From Oenococcus kitaharae DSM 17330 (GTDB lineage Bacteria; Bacillota; Bacilli; Lactobacillales; Lactobacillaceae), in assembly GCF_000241055.1 (NCBI RefSeq), contig NZ_CM001398.1, forward strand, positions 897,123 through 961,122: a stretch of DNA of 64,000 bases. Direction: 5' to 3'. Shown piece after piece: positions 1 to 8,666 of this stretch; within the stretch, counting starts at the first letter, position 1, and each line of letters begins with the position of its first letter. A model generated the notes under the pieces. The model searched no databases and was not told the origin of the DNA. It was given only the letters and a program-made list of their open reading frames with translations. The position numbers were made by a program, and so were the translations under genes.

Positions 1-1749
1 AAAAAAGGCGTTATCGATATTGTGCAATATATCGACAGCGCCAGTAACAATTCAATGATTACCTATTACAAGAAGACGATTCAAAATAAGGAAGCGCAGA
101 AGTTAAATACGTTCGACCCGTATAAAAAGAAGATTCTGCAAAATTATGTTGATTCAGCCAACATGCAACTAGATAAATACCTCGACAATTCTACCACATT
201 TGTCTATCAACATATGCTGGTTTATCTGCGGGCCAACAGTTTAGCAGAACTAGACGACTTAACCGAAAACGTTAAGAATACGTTGATTAAACTACAAATG
301 AAGCCTTTAGTGCCCGTTAAAGCAACCTTTCAAGCTTTTTGGTCAACCATGCCGATTAATGAAAATCTCATGGGAGATTATACCTATAAAGAGAGCAATA
401 CCGAAGTTGCTAGCAGCATGTTTCCGTTTGATGACGCCGAGATTTTGGACTTAAAGCCACGAAGCGATATTGAGGGTGTCAATAAAGATACAAACTCATT
501 GATTGCCGTTGATATGCTTGATAGAAATAAGACATTGAACCAAAACATGGTGGTCATTGGGACATCTGGGGTTGGCAAGACGACCTATATGATTCAAAAG
601 ATCTTACGCTATGCCATTCAAGACTACCAAATTTATATCATTGATCCAGAAAATGAATATACCAAGATTGTCGAAGCCTTAGATGGCGCAGTCTTGCACC
701 TAACTTCTAATGCTAAGTACAAAATTAACCCACTACAAATTTTTTCCGAAGAAATCCTAAGCGCTGATGAAGCGGTCACAAACCTTGATGAACTGGTTAA
801 AGATAAAATTCAGCGATTAAAGGGGTTCTTTGAAGTCCTCAAAACCGGGATCACCCAAGTTGAACTGGCAATCTTAGACGACGTGGTCAAGCAAGCTTAT
901 ATCAACAGTGGTGTTTTGAAATACAGCCGCTTAAAAGAGATTAAAGACGATCAGTGGCCGACCTTATCCAATGTTTATGACGAGTTGGAGAAACTGGCTG
1001 ATAAAGACGAAGACAAATTTAATCGGGTCAAAGACTTCTACTACATTTTAGGCAGTTATACCCATGGCTCTAACAGCCTATTTGACGGCCATACCAACGT
1101 TAACCTCAAGGGCAAGATTATTTCCTTTGATCTCAAACCGCTGCAAAGTGAACAGGAAGTCCAATCAGCTGCCTATCTGAACACCTTTCAATACTTATGG
1201 GACGAAATTACCAAAGATCGCCACAGTCGCAAGAAATTGTTTGTTGACGAATTTCACTTTTTAACCCTGCACAAAGCCGCCGCCACTTTTTTCCATCAAG
1301 CGTACAAGCGCTTTAGAAAGTACAATGCTGGAGCGATTGCTGGCACCCAACAAATCCAAGATGTGATTGAAGGGACCACTGATACTGGACAAAACATCGG
1401 GGAAGCTATTATCGGTAATTCCTATACGAAAGTCTTTTTCGGGCTAGACGGCAAAGGCGTTGATGATGTGATTACCAAATTACGCATGACCTTTTCAGAT
1501 AAGGAAAAGAAGTTACTAGAACGCCGTAGGCAAGGTGAAGCCCTGATGATTTATGGTAGCCAACGTGCCTTTATGAAAGTCGAGTTGACCGAAGAAGAAC
1601 TCCGGCTCATTGACCCCGAGGCCTATGAAAAGAAGTATCAGCGGGAAACAACTACCCAACCAGATTATCAAAAGCGCGCGATTCTGACCCCAAGCGAGAT
1701 TGATGCCTTAGCCACGACGGCAGAGGAAGGAGGCACTTTAAATGAGTAA
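1..1749 (+). CDS. trsE: VirB4/TrsE-type conjugation ATPase, 5' end outside the window
   Basis: ATPase that powers the type IV secretion (mating-pair) channel at the inner face of the membrane. The reading frame is open from base 1 (KKGVIDIVQY), so the GTG at 22 is probably internal and the N-terminus is missing. A Walker A motif, GTSGVGKTTY, lies near residue 180 counted from base 22. A Walker B-like LFVDEFHFL lies near residue 405, followed by GTQQIQD, a typical VirB4 sensor region. The stop overlaps the next gene by 8 bases, which indicates one operon. VirB4 identity is confident; the Trs name is by analogy with pSK41/Lactobacillus plasmid operons. Confidence 0.9.
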   Translation, partial: KKGVIDIVQYIDSASNNSMITYYKKTIQNKEAQKLNTFDPYKKKILQNYVDSANMQLDKYLDNSTTFVYQHMLVYLRANSLAELDDLTENVKNTLIKLQMKPLVPVKATFQAFWSTMPINENLMGDYTYKESNTEVASSMFPFDDAEILDLKPRSDIEGVNKDTNSLIAVDMLDRNKTLNQNMVVIGTSGVGKTTYMIQKILRYAIQDYQIYIIDPENEYTKIVEALDGAVLHLTSNAKYKINPLQIFSEEILSADEAVTNLDELVKDKIQRLKGFFEVLKTGITQVELAILDDVVKQAYINSGVLKYSRLKEIKDDQWPTLSNVYDELEKLADKDEDKFNRVKDFYYILGSYTHGSNSLFDGHTNVNLKGKIISFDLKPLQSEQEVQSAAYLNTFQYLWDEITKDRHSRKKLFVDEFHFLTLHKAAATFFHQAYKRFRKYNAGAIAGTQQIQDVIEGTTDTGQNIGEAIIGNSYTKVFFGLDGKGVDDVITKLRMTFSDKEKKLLERRRQGEALMIYGSQRAFMKVELTEEELRLIDPEAYEKKYQRETTTQPDYQKRAILTPSEIDALATTAEEGGTLNE

Positions 1750-3163
1750 GTCCAATCGACAACTATTCAATATTGAAGTTGGAACCTTCAAACGGCAAGC
1801 AAACAAATTGATTTTGGAGCTCAATCACAATCAATTTCGTTATGACCAACTAAGTGAACTTAATGAATTGAAACAGCCTGATCCAAATTTCTTGCAGTTA
1901 GTTAACGTGGTTGAACAAGACCAGAAGGTTGTTTTAACTTATACCTTGCCGGATAAGGTCAGATCATTAAAGGAATTACCACATGAAAATAAAGCAATCC
2001 GGTCAGCAATTGCCAAGGAAATCATGGCGCAAAATGTGGTTAACGATAGCCAGTATCACGTTGCCTTAAACCCAGCTAATCTGTGGTATTTTCCTATGCA
2101 GCATGTCTGGTATGCCTACCGGGCTAACGAACTCATGCCCTTTGATGATAAGCATAGCAATTTAGCTAAATACAAAGCGCTGGTTCTGTTTTGCTTGACG
2201 GGGACGCCCTATGAACGACTTTTAAATGATCCCCAGGAGATAGTGGCCAAGCACGATGACGATTACTTACTGCAGGTAGCCAAAGCTGTTTCAATCACTG
2301 AACTCAAAGAAGTGGTGAATGGCATTGAGGATTTTGTGAGCTATCACGAATGGCAAGCAGTTGAACAGGATCGGCAGAAAAATAAGCAACGATTTTGGTT
2401 GAGTATGGCCGGGGTGGCGATTGTGGCCGTTTTGGCCGTCGGCTTAGTCCATAAAAGTGACGAACGAAAGTATCAAAGCTTAGCTAACCAGAACCAAGCC
2501 CAGGTCACGCGATTAAAATATAGCGGTCAAATTCAGACTGCTTTAAATGATCAGAAGTGGTCAGAAGCCCAAAAAGCCATGAAACGGGCCGGCTATCCTT
2601 CAACTAAGCAAGTCAGCGTCTTTCTAGAACATGGTCAGTACCAGCAAGCCTTAAAGCTTGACCCAAGTCAGTTAAACAAGGTTATCAATGCGGCTTATGC
2701 CAACAAGGATAGTGAACAAGTTACCAAGTGGGAATTACCAAGCAATGCAACGAGTAAGCAAAAAGACCAATTATCGTTAGAAAAGGCCATCGTTAACTAC
2801 GACACCAGTACGCTCAACAACCAATTATCCTTTACTACTAATGCTGATGTTTTATTGAGAATGGGCCAAGCCTTTCTAGCGCATAACGATACGCAAGACG
2901 CCCAGACCGTCCAAACCAAGTTAGCCGGCGTGAACAGTCCTAAAGCTAAGTATTTAAAAGCATTGTTAAGCCTCAATTCAGCTAAAAAGGCAGTTAGCGA
3001 CGCGCAAAAGAAATTAGATGACGCCAACAAGATTGACGGCAGTAAAGATAAGGACAAAGACAAGAAGGTGGATTCGGCGAAGGCAGATTTAAAGAATGTG
3101 CAAAGCGACCAAGCGGCCGCGCAAAAACAGATCGATCAAGCCAAGCACAAAGTGGGTGATTAA
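1742..3163 (+). CDS. EssB/YukC-like membrane protein of the conjugation operon
   Basis: 473-aa bitopic membrane protein. Residues 1 to about 210 resemble the pseudokinase-like cytoplasmic domain of EssB/YukC (type VII secretion). One hydrophobic segment (WLSMAGVAIVAVLAVGL) lies near residues 219-236. The outer part is helical and rich in Q, K and A, with a charged coiled-coil tail (KDKDKDKK region) at about 415-473. It overlaps trsE by 8 bases and is followed directly by the hydrolase gene, so it is probably a structural part of the mating channel, the position usually called TrsF. The family call rests on overall pattern, not on a catalytic motif. Confidence 0.7.
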   Translation: MSKSNRQLFNIEVGTFKRQANKLILELNHNQFRYDQLSELNELKQPDPNFLQLVNVVEQDQKVVLTYTLPDKVRSLKELPHENKAIRSAIAKEIMAQNVVNDSQYHVALNPANLWYFPMQHVWYAYRANELMPFDDKHSNLAKYKALVLFCLTGTPYERLLNDPQEIVAKHDDDYLLQVAKAVSITELKEVVNGIEDFVSYHEWQAVEQDRQKNKQRFWLSMAGVAIVAVLAVGLVHKSDERKYQSLANQNQAQVTRLKYSGQIQTALNDQKWSEAQKAMKRAGYPSTKQVSVFLEHGQYQQALKLDPSQLNKVINAAYANKDSEQVTKWELPSNATSKQKDQLSLEKAIVNYDTSTLNNQLSFTTNADVLLRMGQAFLAHNDTQDAQTVQTKLAGVNSPKAKYLKALLSLNSAKKAVSDAQKKLDDANKIDGSKDKDKDKKVDSAKADLKNVQSDQAAAQKQIDQAKHKVGD

Positions 3164-4318
3164 ATGCAGGTATTGTCGTTTCAATATGAGAAAAAGAAGT
3201 GGAAGTTAATTGCTTATGTTGTGGGCGGCACCATTCTGCTTATCGTTTTATTGATTGCAGCTATCACTGGCCAGTTACAAGAAAACAGTTGTGATAACTC
3301 AACCACTACAGAAACGCAATTAGATAGTAAGAGCATGACGGAAAATGCTCAAAATATCTATGCGCACTGGAAACAGAAGTATGGTGCAACGCCACAAGCG
3401 GCAGCCGGTATCTTGGGGGTCTTACAACTAGAAAGTCGCCTTGATCCTAAGTCCGTCAATTCAAGCTCTGGGGCCATGGGCTTAGCCCAGTGGTTGGGTG
3501 GTCGAAAAGATAAACTGGAAGACTTGGCCCACAAAGAAAACAAATCAGCGACCAATCTCGGGGTGCAGTTGGATTATCTCGACCAAGAATTAAACAGTAG
3601 TTACTATGCATCAAATAAACAGATTTTTAAGTACACGGACGTGCATAAAGCGACCAAAGCCTGGTTAATGGATTATGAAGGCATGAGCAAGAACTCGGAA
3701 CAATGGTATTTAAGCCAAAGATACGGATATGCCGATCACTGGTATTCCGTGTTGGGTGCGAGTGATCCAGTGGCCGGAAACACCTTAGACAATGCGAGTT
3801 CCGGCGATCTAACCGAGTTAGGTTGCGATAGCGACCCGAGCTATTCCGGCGGTAGTATTGTTAAAAATGCGGAAAGTATGAAAGGTGATTTCTACTATGT
3901 TCAAACCCACCCTAGCCCCGATTTAGGTAGCGATTTAAAGAATCCTAATAAAACCGGTGGCACAGATTGTTCCGGCTTTGTCTGGTTAGCCCTGAATAAG
4001 GCTGGTTACAAGGTACCCGCCAACATGGGTTGGTTTACCGGTACGATGGCCAGTGACGCCAAAGGCAGCCATCAATATCTGAAACAGATCAGTAAAAATG
4101 ACGCGAAAGCCGGCGATATTGTCATCGTTAATCAAGGCGCCGGTGCGGGCAACAACGGTCACACCGCCATTCTGCTAGGCAAATGGCAAGGCAAAGCCAC
4201 CAAAATCATTGAGCAAGGTGGTGTAGGCAACAAGGTTAACGAAAGCACATTTGGCACCGCTTTTTATAGTTTATTGAACGGTAGCGATGTAACGTTAGCC
4301 CGGCCAATCAAGAAGTAA
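3164..4318 (+). CDS. trsG: Bifunctional peptidoglycan hydrolase (lysozyme-like plus NlpC/P60)
   Basis: 384-aa cell-wall hydrolase that opens the peptidoglycan for the conjugation channel. An N-terminal membrane anchor occupies about 14-35. A phage-tail-lysozyme-like domain follows at about 55-200 (GILGVLQLESRLDP, then GAMGLAQW). An NlpC/P60 peptidase domain occupies about 235-384, with catalytic Cys in TDCSGFVW near residue 268 and His in GHTAILLG near 325. It starts at the base after the upstream stop, so it is co-transcribed. Gram-positive conjugation operons carry this two-domain enzyme in place of VirB1. Confidence 0.88.
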   Translation: MQVLSFQYEKKKWKLIAYVVGGTILLIVLLIAAITGQLQENSCDNSTTTETQLDSKSMTENAQNIYAHWKQKYGATPQAAAGILGVLQLESRLDPKSVNSSSGAMGLAQWLGGRKDKLEDLAHKENKSATNLGVQLDYLDQELNSSYYASNKQIFKYTDVHKATKAWLMDYEGMSKNSEQWYLSQRYGYADHWYSVLGASDPVAGNTLDNASSGDLTELGCDSDPSYSGGSIVKNAESMKGDFYYVQTHPSPDLGSDLKNPNKTGGTDCSGFVWLALNKAGYKVPANMGWFTGTMASDAKGSHQYLKQISKNDAKAGDIVIVNQGAGAGNNGHTAILLGKWQGKATKIIEQGGVGNKVNESTFGTAFYSLLNGSDVTLARPIKK

Positions 4319-4332
4319 GGAGGGACAAACAA

Positions 4333-4950
4333 ATGAAGCGTAGCGTGGTTTTAAGTGTCGCAGTAGGTAGTTTGATCTTAGTTATGTCATTAGGGGCGAA
4401 TGCCTATCAACATAGCCAAGTGAAACAGGCGCAAGGGCAGATTAGTCGCTTACAGCAACAGAAGCGACAAGTTAGCCAGCAATTGGCTAAAAGCAAGCAG
4501 CAAAAGCGGTTATTGAGCACCCAAATTGGCAGTTATAAGACCTACCAAAATAATAAGGACAAAAGTCCGGCTGAACTTAGTTTTAATACGGTGGTCACCA
4601 AGTTCTTTGATGCCATGAATAACTTTAAGCCCAAGACCTACGGTCAGCGTCAAGATGGCGTTAAAGATTTGATTTCCGACAAATTGTACCAGCAATACTT
4701 TTCCAATAAAGGAACTTATGGCGATAGTAATAGTGCTTCAGCCAAGTTAAACCAACTGAACCTGTATACGCAAAGTAAGCAGGGGCAAAACATGCAGGGT
4801 TTGGCCGTCGTCAGTTATGAAAGCAAGAGTGGTAACAACGACTGGCAAAAGGCGACGGTCCTTTACCAGGTGACCTTCGATACCACCACGGATCGAATCA
4901 CCGCGGTACAAAATTTAGGCAGTAGCTTTAAAGCCAGTGACCTTAATTAA
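4333..4950 (+). CDS. Membrane-anchored conjugation operon protein of unknown role
   Basis: 205-aa protein with an N-terminal hydrophobic anchor (about 4-24), then a Q/K-rich coiled coil (about 28-65, SRLQQQKRQVSQQLAKSK), then an extracytoplasmic domain. The ribosome site aaggaggg lies about 9 bases before the ATG. The size and layout fit the VirB8/TcpC-like or TrsH position of Gram-positive transfer operons, but I see no diagnostic motif, so the function stays open. Confidence 0.7.
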   Translation: MKRSVVLSVAVGSLILVMSLGANAYQHSQVKQAQGQISRLQQQKRQVSQQLAKSKQQKRLLSTQIGSYKTYQNNKDKSPAELSFNTVVTKFFDAMNNFKPKTYGQRQDGVKDLISDKLYQQYFSNKGTYGDSNSASAKLNQLNLYTQSKQGQNMQGLAVVSYESKSGNNDWQKATVLYQVTFDTTTDRITAVQNLGSSFKASDLN

Positions 4951-5305
4951 ACGGGTTGGCAAAGTCCTAGCGGTGATCGTGGTGTTTTTAGCCGTTAGTG
5001 ATTTTGCTAGTCATCAATACGTGAATCACGTGGAAAAACAGCGACTAGTCGTGACGTTAGCTAAGCACCCTAAAAAAGTGTTGTTCTTCTATCGCGATGA
5101 TTGCCCGGATTGCCAAGCTATTTTCCATCAGATTTATTGGCATAACGTCATTAGTCACAACATCGTTTTTATTAATATGAATCAGCCAAAGAATCGCCAG
5201 TATATTCAGAAATATCAACTAACGTCGGTCCCAACCTTGATCCATGGCAAGCAACGGTATACCGGTACTAACCAACAAAGAATTAAACAGATAGTAGGTG
5301 ATTAG
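4937..5305 (+). CDS. Membrane-anchored thioredoxin-like protein
   Basis: 122-aa protein with an N-terminal membrane segment (about 7-22) and a thioredoxin fold carrying a CPDC active site (FFYRDDCPDCQAIF, about residues 47-60) and the cis-proline region SVPTL near residue 95. It probably keeps or forms disulfides in secreted conjugation proteins. The start is a GTG that overlaps the previous gene by 14 bases, so the two genes are translationally coupled. Thioredoxin-like proteins are regular members of Trs-type operons. Confidence 0.78.
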   Translation: MTLIKRVGKVLAVIVVFLAVSDFASHQYVNHVEKQRLVVTLAKHPKKVLFFYRDDCPDCQAIFHQIYWHNVISHNIVFINMNQPKNRQYIQKYQLTSVPTLIHGKQRYTGTNQQRIKQIVGD

Positions 5306-5776
5306 ATGAAAAGTAAACTCTTAAATGCCGTTAAAGCCAGTTGGCCGTATCTACTAACGCTAATCATTGGCTTGTATTTAGCGGAGATTTTAGCTGGCTC
5401 TGTCATGGCCTTGTCGCGCTATAAACTAACTTTTGCCGATCATATGCCAACCGTATTAAAACAATTAGTCTTACACCCTTGGCACTATTACAACTTGTAT
5501 TTAGGCCAAAAGAATCCGGTATTAATGATTGTCAGTGTAGCCGTAGTCCTGTGCACCATCTACTTTGTCTTGAAGCGAAACAGTAAGCACAAAGCTTGGA
5601 AAACAGCCGATACAGAGACCCATGGGAGCGCCACCTGGGGGGATTTAAAAGAATTGAGTGACCATTACTTTAGTCTCAATACTAAAGACCTGACAACGGC
5701 GTTTAACAACCATACCCAGGCAGCAGTTCTCAAATCATTAGTCGACCGTGAGAAATCATCGAAGGGGGTAGATTAA
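5306..5776 (+). CDS. Membrane half of a split VirD4-type coupling protein
   Basis: 156-aa protein with two membrane segments (about 12-32 and 72-88) followed by a cytoplasmic stretch with HGSATWGDLKEL. That last motif is what normally joins the membrane anchor to the ATPase in VirD4/TraG coupling proteins. The next gene starts 2 bases later and supplies the ATPase part without membrane segments. I therefore read this as the anchor subunit of a two-gene coupling protein (the TrsJ position). Function is inferred from motif and position. Confidence 0.7.
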   Translation: MKSKLLNAVKASWPYLLTLIIGLYLAEILAGSVMALSRYKLTFADHMPTVLKQLVLHPWHYYNLYLGQKNPVLMIVSVAVVLCTIYFVLKRNSKHKAWKTADTETHGSATWGDLKELSDHYFSLNTKDLTTAFNNHTQAAVLKSLVDREKSSKGVD

Positions 5777-5777
5777 C

Positions 5778-7289
5778 ATGAATGGCACAATTTTAGGAAT
5801 CGTGGATAAGCAGGTTGTTTATCAGAATAACTCAACCAAACCCAACCGGAATATTTTTGTGGTCGGGGGTCCCGGTTCGTATAAGACCCAATCAGTCGTC
5901 ATTACCAACCTGTTTAATGAAACGGAGAACAGTATTGTCGTCACCGATCCGAAGGGTGAATTATACGAAAAAACGGCCGGGGTTAAGTTAGCCCAAGGTT
6001 ATCAAGTGCATGTCGTCAACTTTGCCAACATGGCGCACAGTGACCGCTACAATCCCTTTGATTATATTCAACGGGATATTCAAGCCGAAACCGTCGCAAC
6101 CAAGATCGTCCAGAGTGAAAACGCCGAAGGTAAGAAAGATGTTTGGTTCAGTACTCAACGTCAACTTTTGAAGGCGCTAATCCTGTTTGTCATGAATCAC
6201 CGGTCGCCAGAACAAAGGAATTTGGCGGGTGTAACGCAAGTCTTGCAAGAAAATGATGTGGAAGCCGAGGAGAAAGGCACAGATAGTCCGTTAGATAGCT
6301 TGTTTCTTGATCTAACCATGTCTGATTCAGCGAGACGCGCTTATGAATTAGGTTTCAAAAAGGCCAAAGGGGAAATGAAAGCCAGTATTATTGAGAGTTT
6401 GCTGGCAACCATTTCGAAGTTTGTCGATCAAGAAGTGGCCGATTTTACCAGCTTTTCGGATTTTGATTTAAAAGAAATTGGCAAAGCCAAAGCTGTCCTG
6501 TATGTGATTATTCCCGTTATGGATAGTACTTATGAAAGCTTCATCAATCTGTTTTTCTCACAATTATTTGATGAGTTATATAAACTAGCCGCTGATCATC
6601 ACGCTAAATTACCCCATCAAGTCGACTTTATCCTTGATGAATTTGTTAATTTAGGCAAGTTTCCGAAGTATGAAGAGTTCCTAGCAACGTGTCGCGGCTA
6701 TGGCATTGGCGTGACGACGATTTGTCAGACCTTAACTCAATTACAAGCCTTGTATGGCAAGGATAAGGCCGAGAGTATCTTAGGGAATCACGCCGTTAAA
6801 ATATGTTTAAATGCCGCTAATGATGTCACCGCTAAATACTTTAGTGATCTGTTAGGAAAATCGACCGTGAAAGTTGAAACGGGAAGTGAGAGTACCAGTC
6901 ATAGCAAGGAAGACAGCCACAGTAAGAGCGATAGTTACAGCTACACGAGCCGTTCTTTGATGACTCCTGATGAAATTATGCGGATGCCCGAAGATCAGAG
7001 CTTATTAATCTTTAGTAATGCGCGGCCGGTCAAAGCGACAAAAGCATTCCAATTTAAACTATTTCCAGGCGCCGATCATTTGGTTAACTGGTCACAGAAC
7101 GAGTATCAAGGCCAACCAGAAGCCAGCCAAGAAACGAATTTTAAGAATAAGGTAGATAAGTGGAATCAGACAGTTAAAGCTCAACAACAAGTTGAACAAA
7201 GCGAAGAAGAAGATCAGAACAAAGAAGCAGATCTGCAGGATAGCATGGATCAAGCTTTAAAAGCAAGACACAAAAAAATGTTGGGTTAA
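5778..7289 (+). CDS. trsK: VirD4/TraG-type coupling ATPase
   Basis: 503-aa type IV coupling protein that brings the relaxosome to the channel. Walker A is GGPGSYKTQSVV near residues 29-40. Walker B is DFILDEFVNLG near 283-293, followed by TICQTLTQLQALYG, typical of TraG/VirD4. The usual N-terminal membrane helices are absent and are supplied by the preceding 156-aa gene. A Ser-rich linker (SESTSHSKEDSHSKSDSYS) lies near 372-392, and the C-terminus is Gln/Glu rich. Confidence 0.92.
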   Translation: MNGTILGIVDKQVVYQNNSTKPNRNIFVVGGPGSYKTQSVVITNLFNETENSIVVTDPKGELYEKTAGVKLAQGYQVHVVNFANMAHSDRYNPFDYIQRDIQAETVATKIVQSENAEGKKDVWFSTQRQLLKALILFVMNHRSPEQRNLAGVTQVLQENDVEAEEKGTDSPLDSLFLDLTMSDSARRAYELGFKKAKGEMKASIIESLLATISKFVDQEVADFTSFSDFDLKEIGKAKAVLYVIIPVMDSTYESFINLFFSQLFDELYKLAADHHAKLPHQVDFILDEFVNLGKFPKYEEFLATCRGYGIGVTTICQTLTQLQALYGKDKAESILGNHAVKICLNAANDVTAKYFSDLLGKSTVKVETGSESTSHSKEDSHSKSDSYSYTSRSLMTPDEIMRMPEDQSLLIFSNARPVKATKAFQFKLFPGADHLVNWSQNEYQGQPEASQETNFKNKVDKWNQTVKAQQQVEQSEEEDQNKEADLQDSMDQALKARHKKMLG

Positions 7290-7312
7290 TGATTAGAAAA
7301 GGAGGCCAAAAT

Positions 7313-8185
7313 ATGAAAAATCTTGATTTTCACCCGGTTTTAGCAAGTTTCTTAGGCGATAAAATTTCAGAAGCAATTAATGACTGGCTTAAGGGTGTTT
7401 TTACAGCTGTTATGAATTTCATGACTTCTGGCTGTCGCGCTGTCTTTGATCAAATTGATCAACATGAGTCCGTTTTAGATCAATGGTATGGCATCTTCCT
7501 TACCTTCGCGACTTCCTTAGTGGTCGTGGTTGTCTTGGGAAGAATTATAGGAACTTTGCTAAAAGAAGCTGACGAAAGTACCGATGTTACTTGGGCCAAC
7601 ATTGTGATGGACAGTCTTAAATCAGCCGCTGCCATTCCTGTCATGGTCTTTTTACAAGGCTTTTTACTTAAAGCAATCGTGTTTCCACTTGGTAAGTTTA
7701 TGTTTTCAATGAACAGCAACTATACAGCTTCAATGATTACGGGTTCAAAAAACATCGCCGGTACACTGGCCATTGGTTCAGTTATGTCACTTATCCTATT
7801 AGGATTTTTTGCGATTGTGACTGTCTTCTTCTTCTTTAAAATGTGCATTTTTATGGCGGATATGGCCTGGTTTTATTTAACCATTCCATTTGCAGCAATC
7901 AGTATCGCAACCGAGACATGGGATTATAGTGGCACCTGGTGGAAAAAATTAATCTACCTAAACGCGTCTATGCTCTCACAAATTTTGTCAATGACTTTAT
8001 GCGTTTGGGGGGTTACCCATTGGGTTAGCAACGGAATTGGCGCTTTTGCTTTATCACTTGGTATGGGTTGGCTAGTCTTGCATACACCGAAAGCTATCGA
8101 AGATTTTTGGAGTTCAACCGGCGCTACCAAAGCTGGTTTAACTGGGGCAATGAGAATGCTAAAAAGTAAAATGAGCACTAGTTAG
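7313..8185 (+). CDS. trsL: TrbL/VirB6-like polytopic conjugation protein
   Basis: 290-aa integral membrane protein of the mating channel with about six hydrophobic segments (for example VVVVVLGRIIGTLL, SLILLGFFAIVTVFFFF, FALSLGMGWLVLHTP). I start it at the ATG at 7313 because aaaggagg stands 7 bases upstream; an earlier in-frame ATG at 7289 overlaps the trsK stop but has no such site. It is the last large membrane gene of the transfer operon. Confidence 0.8.
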   Translation: MKNLDFHPVLASFLGDKISEAINDWLKGVFTAVMNFMTSGCRAVFDQIDQHESVLDQWYGIFLTFATSLVVVVVLGRIIGTLLKEADESTDVTWANIVMDSLKSAAAIPVMVFLQGFLLKAIVFPLGKFMFSMNSNYTASMITGSKNIAGTLAIGSVMSLILLGFFAIVTVFFFFKMCIFMADMAWFYLTIPFAAISIATETWDYSGTWWKKLIYLNASMLSQILSMTLCVWGVTHWVSNGIGAFALSLGMGWLVLHTPKAIEDFWSSTGATKAGLTGAMRMLKSKMSTS

Positions 8186-8277
8186 AGGAATACTGGTCAA
8201 CGACACGGAGTCATCAGACCCTTGGTAAAATATCAATCAAAGTGCTAGTCACAAAAGTCGAAAAGGGAAGTTGTTTG

Positions 8278-8451
8278 ATGCTAAGTTACAGCCTGACGAT
8301 TTTCGATGGCACTTTCATTTTAATTGGGCATCGTCTATCACCCTATACCTTGTTCCAGTTGGTAAATCGGCCATTTGGGTTCACTTTACGGTTAAAAAAA
8401 TCATCCCAAACAATGGCCGATATTAGAAAAGCAAAGGAGATTAGGAAATGA
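8278..8451 (+). CDS. Small plasmid-type protein, unknown
   Basis: 57-aa protein starting MLSYSLTIFDGTF after a gggaag ribosome site. The charged C-terminus (MADIRKAKEIRK) overlaps the next start codon by 4 bases (ATGA-type junction), which supports real, coupled translation. I do not recognise the family. Its place between the channel genes and the ArdC/LtrC-like gene suggests an accessory conjugation role. Confidence 0.5.
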   Translation: MLSYSLTIFDGTFILIGHRLSPYTLFQLVNRPFGFTLRLKKSSQTMADIRKAKEIRK

Positions 8452-8663
8452 ATAATGAATTAGAAGTCATTGCTAGCGAATTACCAGTTTTGGAAGTGAA
8501 TGGCGCCTACAAGTATTTAGCAGAAATCAGTGGGAATGGCGCTTATTATCAAGTGGCCTGGCAAAGCTTGGCCGAAGGCTATGTTGCCCTTTATGGCACA
8601 ACGCCGGTTCCAATGACCAGCCTTCCCACACTGAATGATATTTTTGAAGATGAGGAGGGATAG
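8448..8663 (+). CDS. Small acidic plasmid-type protein, unknown
   Basis: 71-aa acidic protein (ends EDEEG) with a good ribosome site (aggagattagga) and a start that overlaps the upstream gene. A gap of 3 bases separates it from the ArdC/LtrC-like gene. No recognised domain. Confidence 0.55.
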   Translation: MNNELEVIASELPVLEVNGAYKYLAEISGNGAYYQVAWQSLAEGYVALYGTTPVPMTSLPTLNDIFEDEEG

Positions 8664-8666
8664 CTC

